A DNA stretch of 64,000 nucleotides from Actinoplanes regularis (GTDB lineage Bacteria; Actinomycetota; Actinomycetes; Mycobacteriales; Micromonosporaceae): contig NZ_FZNR01000032.1 in NCBI RefSeq assembly GCF_900188005.1, positions 1 to 64,000 on the forward strand, read 5' to 3'. The stretch's first letter is position 1, and the number at the start of each line of letters is the position of its first letter. Made by a program: the position numbers and the translations under genes. The notes under the pieces were generated by a model. The model saw only the letters and a program-made list of their open reading frames with translations. It was not told where the DNA came from and searched no databases. Positions 54,489 to 63,769 of this stretch are shown piece after piece.

Positions 54489-55537
54489 CCGACTTCGTGC
54501 TCACCGGGGCCGACCCGCACATGATGCTGTCGCACCTGGCACTGTGCGGGCTCGCCGCCATCGCCGAGGAGGAGGGGCTGCGGGACGTGCGGCTGTCCTG
54601 GACTCCCGGCATGGGTGCACGGCCGGTCCTCAGTGCCGTGAACGCCACCGCCGAGACGATCGGGGCGGCCGTCCAGCGGCACGCCGCCCGGCTCGACGAC
54701 GCCGGAAGCTGGCTGAACCGGCAGCTCAGCGACACGGAGAAGCGTGCGCTGATGAGCCCACGGATCAGCGTCATAGCCGACATCGACGGGTGGCGTTCGC
54801 TGCAGGACCGGCGACACGACGTCCTCGACCAGCTCACCGGGGCGCGGGCGATACTCGACCTCCGACTCATCGCCGCGCTCGGCGAGCCCAGCTACTGGCG
54901 CCGGAACCACAAAGGCGACCGGCTGCAGGACGACGGCGCCAGCCGGATGGAGATGCAACCTCGCAACCAGGGGTCCGAGTTCGTCGGCAACCGGCTCCGC
55001 CCGCTGGCCGCGGCGGTCGCCGCCCGCACCCCCGCACTGATCAGCGACGGGTTGCGCGGCCATAACATCCGCGACGAGATCGGCAAGGACGACACCCAGA
55101 GCCGTACGCCCACCGGTCTGGCCGACCCCGGACCCACCGACAACGCGCTGGCCTGGTGCGCGCTCTGGGGCATCTCGCAGCTCCCCATAGCGCTGCGCCG
55201 CGACGACTTCGCACGAACAACCGCCCACCTCGGACGCGGCACTGCCGGATACTTCGCACTGCCGGTCTGGTCTGGCCGGTGGCGAAGCGCCCGGTACCGC
55301 AGCGTCGCCGCCAGCGCCCACCTCACCCGGTTCGTCGAAAGCGGACTCACCCCCGGCGGCGTCGTCCGGCCGGCCGGTCCGAACGGCGTCACCGCCGTCG
55401 GCACGGCGGCTCGCGAGTGGCTGGCTGCCCGAGGCGTCACCGGCGTCGTCCGCTTCGAAGTACGACGCTTCGGCAGCGCCAGCGCCCCGGAACGGCGGGC
55501 GGCGCGCGGCGCGATCCTGAAGACCGGCCGGTCCTGA
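54485..55537 (+). CDS. csb3: Type I-U/I-G subunit Csb3 (probable Cas8-like)
   Basis: 350 aa, ATG overlapping cas3. The start (FVLTGADPHMMLSHLALCGL) and position between cas3 and cas4-cas1 match Csb3 of actinobacterial type I-U loci, where it stands in place of Csx17. NQGSEFVGNRLRPLA, LAWCALWGISQLPIA and ALPVWSGRWRSARYRS are features of the conserved core. It is likely the large-subunit/PAM-recognition component. The name rests on context and length rather than a strong motif. Confidence 0.65.
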   Translation: MTDFVLTGADPHMMLSHLALCGLAAIAEEEGLRDVRLSWTPGMGARPVLSAVNATAETIGAAVQRHAARLDDAGSWLNRQLSDTEKRALMSPRISVIADIDGWRSLQDRRHDVLDQLTGARAILDLRLIAALGEPSYWRRNHKGDRLQDDGASRMEMQPRNQGSEFVGNRLRPLAAAVAARTPALISDGLRGHNIRDEIGKDDTQSRTPTGLADPGPTDNALAWCALWGISQLPIALRRDDFARTTAHLGRGTAGYFALPVWSGRWRSARYRSVAASAHLTRFVESGLTPGGVVRPAGPNGVTAVGTAAREWLAARGVTGVVRFEVRRFGSASAPERRAARGAILKTGRS

Positions 55538-57129
55538 TGTCTGAGCTGATCCCGATCAGCCTGGTCGCCCATCATGCGTTCTGCCCCCGCCGTGCCTGGC
55601 TGGAGGCGATGGGCGAGGCGACCGACACCCATCAGGTGGCGGCCGGCATCCAGGCGCATACACCGGCCGACGACCCGGCGGGTTCGCGTTCCCGCAGGCA
55701 CCGGGCCGTCGACGTGGTCAGTCACGACCTCGGCGTGATCGGGCGCTGCGACACCGTCGAGCTGGACGACGACGCCGCCATGACGGTGGTCGAGCACAAA
55801 GCCACCCCGATCCGTCGACGTCCCGAAGTCACCGAGCCGATGCGAGTTCAGGTCGCGCTCCTAGCCGGGGCACTGGCCGACATGGGTTACCCGGTAGCCG
55901 GACAAGCGATCTACTTCACCAACCACAGAACCCGGGTCGAGGTGATCCTCTCCGCCGAAGACAAGGCGCTCGCCCGGGAGATGGCGACAGCCACCGCCCG
56001 CACCCTCGCGTCCGACCAGGCACCACCACCGTTGGAGGACGACCGGCGCTGTTCCCGATGCTCGCACATCTCGGTCTGCCTGCCCGACGAGCGTGCGCTG
56101 GAGCCGGTCACCCGTCGCATCGTCGTCGCCGACCCGGACACCCAGGTTCTGCACCTGACGACAGCGGGCTCGCGGGCGTACATCAACCGGGGTCGGATTG
56201 AGGTGAGCAAGAGCGGCGAGAAGCTGGGCACCTTCCCGATCGAACGGGTCCAGGGCCTCGTGGTGCACGGCAACGTCGACCTCTCCAGCGGACTCATCCG
56301 AGAACTGTTGTGGCGCAGTCTGTCCGTCGTCTGGTGCACCAGCTCCGGCCGAGTCACCGGATGGGCCCAACCCGCCCAGGGGCCCAACGGCGGTCCCCGG
56401 CTGCTGCAGCACGTCGCGTCCCACAACGGGCGCATCGATCTGGCCCGGCAGTTCATCGCGGCGAAGATCGCCAACCAGGCAACACTCCTGCGCCGTCATA
56501 GCACCGAGACCGATGTCGTCGCCCGGCTACGTGCCCTGCAACGGCATGTCCTTGACGCGCCGTCACTCACCGACCTCTTCGGTATCGAAGGAGAAGCTGC
56601 GGCACGCTACTTCGAAAACTTCCTGACCATGATTAGGCCAAAGATCATCGATGCAGAAGAACTGGCCTTCTCCACCCGGACCCGACGCCCCGCCCGCGAC
56701 CCCGTCAACGCTGCCCTGAACTTCTGCTACGGCCTGGCCACGGCGGATGCGCTACGGGCCGTCGTCGCATGTGGACTCGACCCGAACGCGGGATTCCTGC
56801 ACAGCAGCGGCCGCAACAAGCCCGCCCTGGCACTCGATCTGGTAGAGGAGTTCAGGGCGCCGGTCGCCGACTCGGTCGTGATCAATGCGTTCAACAACGG
56901 CGAACTCCGTACCCGAGACTTCTCGACGGCCCTGGGCACGACACGACTTGGCGAGCGGGGGCGCAGGGCGCTGATCGCCGGCTACGAACGTCGTGTCACC
57001 GGGAAATTCCGCCACCCCATCTTCGGTTACGACGTGACCTGGCGGCGGGCTATGGAAATCCAGGCACGCCTTGTTCTCGGTGTCATCGACGGCACCCAGC
57101 CCCGCTACCAAGGAATCAAAATCCGGTGA
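55537..57129 (+). CDS. cas4-cas1: Cas4-Cas1 fusion integrase
   Basis: 530 aa, ATG overlapping csb3 by one base. Residues 1-185 are Cas4: the first Fe-S cysteine is in HHAFCPRRAWLE, the nuclease motif is VVEHKATPIRRR, and the last three cysteines are in CSRCSHISVC. Residues about 200-530 are Cas1: YINRGRIEVSKSGEKLG, RDPVNAALNFCYGLAT, and the metal-binding GFLHSSGRNKPALALDLVEE. The fusion trims PAM-bearing prespacers and inserts them with Cas2, and is typical of type I-U. Confidence 0.93.
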   Translation: MSELIPISLVAHHAFCPRRAWLEAMGEATDTHQVAAGIQAHTPADDPAGSRSRRHRAVDVVSHDLGVIGRCDTVELDDDAAMTVVEHKATPIRRRPEVTEPMRVQVALLAGALADMGYPVAGQAIYFTNHRTRVEVILSAEDKALAREMATATARTLASDQAPPPLEDDRRCSRCSHISVCLPDERALEPVTRRIVVADPDTQVLHLTTAGSRAYINRGRIEVSKSGEKLGTFPIERVQGLVVHGNVDLSSGLIRELLWRSLSVVWCTSSGRVTGWAQPAQGPNGGPRLLQHVASHNGRIDLARQFIAAKIANQATLLRRHSTETDVVARLRALQRHVLDAPSLTDLFGIEGEAAARYFENFLTMIRPKIIDAEELAFSTRTRRPARDPVNAALNFCYGLATADALRAVVACGLDPNAGFLHSSGRNKPALALDLVEEFRAPVADSVVINAFNNGELRTRDFSTALGTTRLGERGRRALIAGYERRVTGKFRHPIFGYDVTWRRAMEIQARLVLGVIDGTQPRYQGIKIR

Positions 57130-57428
57130 GCGTTGACGATGTCCGGCGCTACCTCATCGCGTACGATGTAGCCGACGATGTACGTCGTACAAAAGTCGCC
57201 AAGAAGCTCGAATCATACGGCGACCGAGTCCAGTACAGCGTTTTCGTCGTGGATATCCGCCCGGCCAAGCTGGTGCGGCTGCGAGCCCAGCTGATCGCCC
57301 TCATCGACCAGTCCACCGACTCGGTGCTCTTCGGAAACCTCGGCGCACTTCGTGAAAGCCGGAGCCGATCCCTCGACGTCATCGGACGCAGCCGCCCGGT
57401 CACTGGTCACGGCCCGGCGATCCTGTGA
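57126..57428 (+). CDS. cas2: Cas2
   Basis: 100 aa, GTG start overlapping cas4-cas1 by 4 bases. RRYLIAYDVADDVRRTKVAK is the ferredoxin-like first strand with its conserved Asp, and YGDRVQYSVFVVDI is typical of Cas2. It bridges Cas1 dimers during spacer integration. Last gene of the operon; the array leader follows. Confidence 0.93.
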   Translation: MSVDDVRRYLIAYDVADDVRRTKVAKKLESYGDRVQYSVFVVDIRPAKLVRLRAQLIALIDQSTDSVLFGNLGALRESRSRSLDVIGRSRPVTGHGPAIL

Positions 57429-57663
57429 CCTAACAGGCAGCAGCGTGTGCGCTCATCCGCAATATCGTTCGAGTCGAGTCCACGTGCGAAGGCTCCGTTG
57501 TGCCGCCGTTGAGCGCTCACCCTTCGCGCACTTCTGAGCAGGTGTTACGGGCCTCCCGACAGGCGGGTCGAGGGCGCTGCGGCGGGGTGGGGCAGCTGCC
57601 GCACAACACCCTTCGCAACAGCGGTGCCGAATCCCAGCTCAGCGTGGGTAATATCGGGCCCCA
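57429..57663 (+). promoter_or_regulatory. CRISPR leader
   Basis: 235 bases between the cas2 stop and the first repeat with no convincing gene. It has mixed composition, more AT-containing just after cas2. It is called the leader because the newer repeat type (G at position 2) lies at this end, so new spacers enter here and transcription should run rightwards. Confidence 0.7.
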
Positions 57664-60613
57664 GGCGCAGCTCCTCCGGGAGCTGCCCTTCATTGAGGCA
57701 GCGCTGCGTCGTTGCGCTGGTCAGCCTCGGCGGCTTCCCGGCGCAGCTCCTCCGGGAGCTGCCCTTCATTGAGGCGTACGGCTCAAGAGCCAGGCGTCGC
57801 ACCTGCTGTCCGGCGCAGCTCCTCCGGGAGCTGCCCTTCATTGAGGCTGGGATGCCGTTGACGGTGGCGACCCATCCGGCGGGCGCAGCTCCTCCGGGAG
57901 CTGCCCTTCATTGAGGCCTGGAGGAAGTTGACCCGCTTGGCGACCTGGCGGGGCGCAGCTCCTCCGGGAGCTGCCCTTCATTGAGGCACCGACGACCCGG
58001 CAGCCGGCACGCACTATCCGCTCCGGGGGCGCAGCTCCTCCGGGAGCTGCCCTTCATTGAGGCATCGGCCTTGTGGCGGAGGAGGTCGACGCGCTCGGCG
58101 GCGCAGCTCCTCCGGGAGCTGCCCTTCATTGAGGCGACACCGCCCGCGGGCTGGTCGTCGAGGTGTACGCCGGCGCAGCTCCTCCGGGAGCTGCCCTTCA
58201 TTGAGGCGTCCTCGGCCGGTCCGCGTCCCGGGGCGTGTACGAGGGCGCAGCTCCTCCGGGAGCTGCCCTTCATTGAGGCATGGCGACCATGCGCCGGGTC
58301 ACCGAGTCGCCGAGGATGGCGCAGCTCCTCCGGGAGCTGCCCTTCATTGAGGCTTCTCCCCACCCCGGTGGATCAGCGAGCCGATCGGGCGCAGCTCCTC
58401 CGGGAGCTGCCCTTCATTGAGGCACGATGTTGCAGCTGCATGCGGGTATGTCCGCGACGGCGCGGCGCAGCTCCTCCGGGAGCTGCCCTTCATTGAGGCT
58501 GGGTGCGCGTGTTGAATAGATTCGCGCGATGATCACTGGGCGCAGCTCCTCCGGGAGCTGCCCTTCATTGAGGCACGTGCCGCTGCCCGCCGCTCCGCGT
58601 GGTGGTCCACCGGCGCAGCTCCTCCGGGAGCTGCCCTTCATTGAGGCCTGAAGAAGCCGTCCGATGAGGCGGATGGGTTCGCGGCGCAGCTCCTCCGGGA
58701 GCTGCCCTTCATTGAGGCGAGGCCGAACGCGCGCCGGATGACCCGTGGGCTTACGTCGCAGCTCCTCCGGGAGCTGCCCTTCATTGAGGCATCTGGATCA
58801 TCGCCGGTGAGGACCAAGCCTCCGCGTCGCAGCTCCTCCGGGAGCTGCCCTTCATTGAGGCACCGACCAGTGCTGTCCCGCGCGGGAGCATGAGCAGGTC
58901 GCAGCTCCTCCGGGAGCTGCCCTTCATTGAGGCACATCGTGCGGGTACACGTCGTCCTGGGCGAGCGGTCGCAGCTCCTCCGGGAGCTGCCCTTCATTGA
59001 GGCGACTTCGACATCCGCAAGGAGGCGCTCGGCCTGGCCGGTCGCAGCTCCTCCGGGAGCTGCCCTTCATTGAGGCGGGTTGCCGGCGCGGGCGAGGATG
59101 TCGGCGACCTGGTCGCAGCTCCTCCGGGAGCTGCCCTTCATTGAGGCCAGGTGTCAAGGTTGGCCGGGCCACGCTCGAGATGGCCGTGTCGCAGCTCCTC
59201 CGGGAGCTGCCCTTCATTGAGGCACCGACGCGAACGGCGAGCCGCCCGGGCGGACCGTCGCAGCTCCTCCGGGAGCTGCCCTTCATTGAGGCTGCCCGTC
59301 CCCGGGGTAGGCGCGGGAGTAGATGCCGTTGTCGCAGCTCCTCCGGGAGCTGCCCTTCATTGAGGCCCCTGGGCCGACGACGACGGGGAGGCCCTGGCCG
59401 GCAAGCGTCGCAGCTCCTCCGGGAGCTGCCCTTCATTGAGGCGACCTGGCGCTGATCCCCCGGATCGAACCGATCCCCGGTCGCAGCTCCTCCGGGAGCT
59501 GCCCTTCATTGAGGCATGCTCCAGTCGAACGGCCGCGGCAACGGAGCCAGGTCGCAGCTCCTCCGGGAGCTGCCCTTCATTGAGGCCGGGTGAGCGGCGG
59601 CGTGTCGATTGCCGGGCAGACAGATGTCGCAGCTCCTCCGGGAGCTGCCCTTCATTGAGGCATCCAGGGCCGAAACATCCGCTGGACGGTGCCCCAGGAG
59701 TCGCAGCTCCTCCGGGAGCTGCCCTTCATTGAGGCTTCGCCTGGTCGACGACCAGGGTCCGCTGCGTGTGTCGCAGCTCCTCCGGGAGCTGCCCTTCATT
59801 GAGGCGACTCCCACGCGAGGCGGCGCGCGGTCTCCTGGTCGTAGGTCGCAGCTCCTCCGGGAGCTGCCCTTCATTGAGGCCGCGACGGCTCCAAGGGCGT
59901 CGAGGAGTGGAAGAAGTCGCAGCTCCTCCGGGAGCTGCCCTTCATTGAGGCCGCGAGAATCACGCCGGAACGCCGATGGCGACAACCCGGTCGCAGCTCC
60001 TCCGGGAGCTGCCCTTCATTGAGGCATTCCGCCCTCGTCGCCGCCGAACGATCCGTCCTCGGGTCGCAGCTCCTCCGGGAGCTGCCCTTCATTGAGGCGA
60101 GGGCTGGTGGCAGGTCCCGGACGGGCTACTCAGTCGCAGCTCCTCCGGGAGCTGCCCTTCATTGAGGCATGCCGGCGATGCGGCGGGCGCGGTCGAGTGG
60201 GGTGGTCGCAGCTCCTCCGGGAGCTGCCCTTCATTGAGGCAGGCGGCAGTCGCGGACGTCGGCGTGCGGCGGGATCGGTCGCAGCTCCTCTGGGAGCTGC
60301 CCTTCATTGAGGCGCGATACACCGGCCGGCCGCGGTGTCGATCCGGGGCGCGGGTCGCAGCTCCTCCGGGAGCTGCCCTTCATTGAGGCTCGTCGGATCC
60401 GGACGAGATCGCCTACTACATCGGCGACCGTCGCAGCTCCTCCGGGAGCTGCCCTTCATTGAGGCACGTTGACGAACACGTTCATCGCGAACGGCAACGA
60501 CGTGGTCGCAGCTCCTCCGGGAGCTGCCCTTCATTGAGGCCGGGCGGGGAAGACACGAAGCAGGTGGGCCCACTGGGGTCGCAGCTCCTCCGGGAGCTGC
60601 CCTTCATTGAGGC
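57664..60613 (+). CRISPR. Type I-U/I-G CRISPR array, 41 repeats and 40 spacers
   Basis: The 36-bp repeat starts G(G/T)CGCAGCTCC and ends CTTCATTGAGGC. Spacers are 33-40 bp and all different. Repeats 1-15 (57664-58718) have G at position 2, and repeats 16-41 (58755-60613) have T. Repeat 37 (60278-60313) has C14 changed to T. Positions 4-11 and 16-23 form a perfect 8-bp stem closed by a UCCG tetraloop, a UNCG-type loop, as expected for Cas6-like recognition. The ATTGAGGC 3' end resembles the ATTGAAAC ends of other repeats, agreeing with rightward transcription from the leader next to cas2. Confidence 0.98.
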
Positions 60614-60727
60614 GCGGTTCGGTTCGGCACGCTGGACCCGGGCGTCACCCTTGTCGAGAAGCCGTTCTCCGAGTCCGACCTGCTGCAGAAGATCCGGCAG
60701 GTACTCGACAGCGCCCCGACAACCTGA
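60614..60727 (+). pseudogene. C-terminal remnant of a response-regulator receiver domain
   Basis: Directly after the last repeat an open frame without a start codon encodes 37 residues ending at the TGA at 60725-60727. VEKPFSESDLLQKIRQVLD is the beta5-alpha5 end of a CheY-like receiver, as found at the end of hybrid histidine kinases, with the conserved Lys-Pro. The rest of the gene is missing, so the array or an associated deletion replaced it. Confidence 0.65.
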
Positions 60728-61396
60728 CCGGCGAGGCGTACGTGGGAGATCAGCCCGGAAGACGGGCGCTTCGACTCCGCGGTGGGCGCTATCGTCTCGA
60801 AGATCAAGGGCTCGTGGCGGGAGCGGGGACAGTTCCCTGCGGGCGCCTTGTTCGCGAGTTGACCGCCTGAGTGACCGGCCGTCAACCTTGAAGTCCTGCG
60901 TCAACCGTCGCTCCTGGTCGGCGATCTGGCATGGCGCGAACCGGTCAAACGCCCTGGTAGCGGGTCGCCGGTGACGGTGGTGGGGTGGTTCGCGTGGTGC
61001 AACGTACGGCCCGCTGTCACAGCAGTTCAGCACCGGTTTCCCGGCGCTGAACTGATTGCCTTCCGGGGTCGTGCAGCAGCGGTCAGTGATCTAGAGATTC
61101 GCTGAGTTTCTTGAGTGCGGGCGCGGGCCGGCCGCGCTCGGCCTGCTGGCGGCCTGCGGCCGGCATCGGCCGGCGCGCCGGCCGTACATGCTCAAAGCCG
61201 TGACGATCGCTGAGCGTGGCTGATCTCCGCTGTTGCTTCCGGCGATCGCTGCCGCATCGCTTCGCGGCTTGCCACCGAATACTCGGGGAACGGTTGCTCT
61301 GTGGCTCACCGTATTGTCGGCTGTCCCCGTTGGGGTCCGGGCCGTCGACCTTCCGATTTGCTATCCGAAGGCGGAACCCGCCGGGATGATCACAGT
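60728..61396. other. Gap with gene debris
   Basis: In the same frame as the receiver remnant, 60740-60862 reads WEISPEDGRFDSAVGAIVSK followed by IKGSWRERGQFPAGALFAS and a stop. It looks like the end of another lost gene, with no start codon. The rest shows no supported gene. A perfect 18-bp palindrome (CGGCCGGCGCGCCGGCCG) lies at 61167-61184 in a GC-rich stretch. Confidence 0.35.
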
Positions 61397-61828
61397 ATGA
61401 CGGACGCTGCTGGTCAGGCCGAGTATCCGGTGGTCATGGACGTAGCCGACTGGACTTTCATCGACGGAACCATGGACAACGAGATCCAGGGCATCCGCGA
61501 GCGACGCTGGCGAGAAGATGGACAGGACCCCGCGTGGGCCGAGCTGGAACAGCTGGGCGCGAGTATCCGTCAGGCGGGCTGGGAACAACTTCCCGACTGG
61601 CCAGACACCTACGAAGCCCTACAGAGCTGGCCCACACCGGGTCGTACGGAAGCGATGCGGCTGTCGGCCCGGCAGTGGGGCCTCGTCGTGACCGCGCTTG
61701 AAAGTGCCGCCGATATCGATGAGCCGGAAGATGCCGCGACCTCGCGGCGCATCGCCGCCCTGGTGCGCGAACGACTCGCTGATCAGGGACTCAATCCCGT
61801 GCCCGTGGTGCGATCTCGATCCGACTGA
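61397..61828 (+). CDS. Hypothetical protein, 143 aa
   Basis: ATG at 61397, acidic and hydrophilic, with several tryptophans (DVADWTFIDGTMDNEIQGI, then RRWREDGQDPAWAELEQLG). No signal peptide, membrane helix or known motif. Codon use is consistent with a real gene. Function not recognised. Confidence 0.55.
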   Translation: MTDAAGQAEYPVVMDVADWTFIDGTMDNEIQGIRERRWREDGQDPAWAELEQLGASIRQAGWEQLPDWPDTYEALQSWPTPGRTEAMRLSARQWGLVVTALESAADIDEPEDAATSRRIAALVRERLADQGLNPVPVVRSRSD

Positions 61829-62036
61829 GGTCGGCATCTTGCCGAGCACTGTTCTACCTCTGCGGAGCTATTCGGTGGCTGCTGTACAGCAGCGAAGTAC
61901 AGCGACGCCAGCAACCGCGCCCGGCCGGACGGATGATCCAACCGGGTCGCAGGGAATCCTTGGGTTCAGGGTCGGGGTTCGGGTCATGCCAGCCACCCCG
62001 TCCGCACGGTGCTCGGCCGCGAGGCCTGGAGGCGGG

Positions 62037-62145
62037 GCCCCATCGGTCGTACCGCGGAAATGGTTGAGAGCCGGGTGACGGTCTCGGGGATGCCGCGTTC
62101 GCCGAACTCGCCCCATCGGTCGTACCGCGGAAATGGTTGAGAGCC
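62037..62145. CRISPR. Two-repeat CRISPR-like unit, different from the main array
   Basis: Two identical 36-bp repeats (62037-62072 and 62110-62145), beginning GCCCCATCGGTCGTACCGCG and ending GGTTGAGAGCC, flank a single 37-bp spacer. The sequence shares nothing with the main array. The reverse complement begins GGCTCTCAACC, similar in style to other actinobacterial CRISPR repeats. No cas genes of another type are nearby, so it may be an orphan remnant or a simple duplication. The rest of 61829-62196 holds no supported gene. Confidence 0.5.
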
Positions 62146-62196
62146 TGGGCTGAGGCGGACCGCAAGCCTGGGGCTGGTGGTGCCAGGTGGGAAGGC

Positions 62197-62231
62197 CGGA
62201 GGCCGGGCGCGCGTCGCGGGCCCGGCCTCCG
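62197..62231 (-). terminator. Hairpin terminator after the mannanase gene
   Basis: A perfect 12-bp stem (CGGAGGCCGGGC / GCCCGGCCTCCG) with an 11-base loop, 13 bases beyond the mannanase stop codon. Confidence 0.7.
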
Positions 62232-62244
62232 TGGGTGCGGAGGG

Positions 62245-63606
62245 TCAGGTGGCGGTGCAGGTGACGGCGGGGACGGAGTTGGTGCCGGTCCAGGAGCCGA
62301 GGAAGCCGAACGACGTCGAGGCGCCCGCGCCCACGCTGCCGTTGTAGCTCACGTTGCGGGCGGTGACCGACGAGCCGCTGCTGGTCACGGTCGCGCTCCA
62401 GGCGTTGGCGACGGTCTGGCCGTTGGCGTACGTCCAGGTGACGGTCCAGCCGCTGATCGCGGAGCTGCCCGCGGTGACCTTGACCTCGCCCTGGAACCCG
62501 CCCGGCCACTGGCCGGCGATCGAGTACGCCGCCGTGCAGGTCTTGCCGGTGGACGGTGAGGAGGAGCTGGGGGAGGGCGACGGGCTGCTGGAGCTCTGCG
62601 ACGGAGACACGGTCGGCGACGAGGTGCTGGTGCCGAAGATGGTGGCCTGCTTGGCGGTGGCGGTGATGCCGTTCGCCCCGCCGAAGACCCGGTTGTACCA
62701 GGTGGTCTTCTGGTTGGTGTCGAAGCTGAGCACCATGTCCAGGATCGGGTCGGTGTTGCCGGACCAGGACCAGCCGAGGTATCCCAGGCCCCGGCTGACC
62801 GCCTCGGCGATCACGGTCTGGTCGGCGACCTGGCTGGAGTCGAACTGCCAGCCGAATTCGCCGATCAACAGCGGCCAGCCCTTGGCCTTGAAAGCGTCCA
62901 GGTACGCGGTGATCGTCGAGGCTTGCGCGTACACCGAGTACATGTGGATCGACAGGATGGTGTTGTGCTGGGCGTCCGCGTCGAGCACGGTCTGCGCGTT
63001 GTCGCGCATCACGGTCTGCCAGTCCTGGCCCCAGTTCGGGGCGTCGATCATGAGCAGGTGCTGGAAGCCGTTGTCGCGCATCTTCTTGATCGCCGCGGTG
63101 GTGGCGGCGGTCCACTGGCTCGGGTTGGTGTTGCCGATCGGCTCGTTGCCGATGTTGATGGAGATGTAGTCCTCCTGGCCGACGAGCACGCTCTTCAGGC
63201 TGATCCAGTAATTGACCGCCTGGTCCAGCGTGTACGCCGCGCTGTCCTCGCCGTACCCGGTGGTGTCGTGGTCCTCGAGGACGCAGATCAGCTTGTTGGC
63301 CTTGCAGAGTGAGATCACGTTGGCGACGTCGCTCGCGCTGTTCGCGGTCCACCGGCCGCCGCTGAGCACGACCCGGACGGTGTTCGCGCCGGCGGCCTTG
63401 ATGTTGGCGAACGAGCTGGTCTGGTTGGTGTACCAGGTGTGCGCGTGGTTGACGCCGCGCATGATGAACTTGGAACCGTTTGCTTCGTAGATGTCGGTGC
63501 CGACGACGTGCAGGCCGGTGGCCGCGTACGCCGGGCTGCCGAGGGCGACGACCGCTCCGGTGGCGGCGAGCAGGGCGGCGCCGAGCGCGACGAGGAATCT
63601 TCGCAT
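62245..63606 (-). CDS. Secreted GH5 beta-mannanase with C-terminal CBM2
   Basis: 453 aa, ATG at 63606. Signal peptide about 1-28 (GSPAYA-A). The GH5 domain starts GLHVVGTDIYEANGSKFIM and has RGVNHAHTWY, acid/base Glu in INIGNEPIGNTNP and nucleophile Glu in LLIGEFGWQFD. This pattern is that of Streptomyces mannan endo-1,4-beta-mannosidases. A long Ser/Pro linker (about 325-350) leads to a family 2 cellulose-binding module with cysteines near its ends. Cleaves mannan in plant cell walls. A CebR-like operator lies 39 bp upstream. Confidence 0.9.
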   Translation of the reverse strand: MRRFLVALGAALLAATGAVVALGSPAYAATGLHVVGTDIYEANGSKFIMRGVNHAHTWYTNQTSSFANIKAAGANTVRVVLSGGRWTANSASDVANVISLCKANKLICVLEDHDTTGYGEDSAAYTLDQAVNYWISLKSVLVGQEDYISINIGNEPIGNTNPSQWTAATTAAIKKMRDNGFQHLLMIDAPNWGQDWQTVMRDNAQTVLDADAQHNTILSIHMYSVYAQASTITAYLDAFKAKGWPLLIGEFGWQFDSSQVADQTVIAEAVSRGLGYLGWSWSGNTDPILDMVLSFDTNQKTTWYNRVFGGANGITATAKQATIFGTSTSSPTVSPSQSSSSPSPSPSSSSPSTGKTCTAAYSIAGQWPGGFQGEVKVTAGSSAISGWTVTWTYANGQTVANAWSATVTSSGSSVTARNVSYNGSVGAGASTSFGFLGSWTGTNSVPAVTCTAT

Positions 63607-63644
63607 GGGTCCGCGTCCCTTTCTGGGGATCGATGGGGGTCGTT

Positions 63645-63658
63645 CGGGAGCGCTCCCA
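63645..63658. promoter_or_regulatory. CebR-type operator upstream of the mannanase gene
   Basis: CGGGAGCGCTCCCA contains the perfect palindrome GGGAGCGCTCCC, one base from the site before the GH5 cellulase gene. It lies 39 bp upstream of the mannanase start. Confidence 0.8.
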
Positions 63659-63769
63659 TAAGGTTCCGGATGTTTCTTAGTTTGGTCAAGATAGTCACCG
63701 CGGTATTTCGCTTCTCCGCTACGCACGCGGCGCCAAGACGGGTACAGCCAACCCGGCGGCGGCCTGATG

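Noticed and set aside
57664..60613. Open frames on both strands within the array with repeated LLRELPFIEA or MKGSSRRSC
   Set aside because: They are translations of the CRISPR repeat, not genes.
61141..61190. GC-rich palindrome as origin or attachment site
   Set aside because: An 18-bp palindrome made of CCGG/GCGC units is expected by chance in this composition, and there are no other elements around it.
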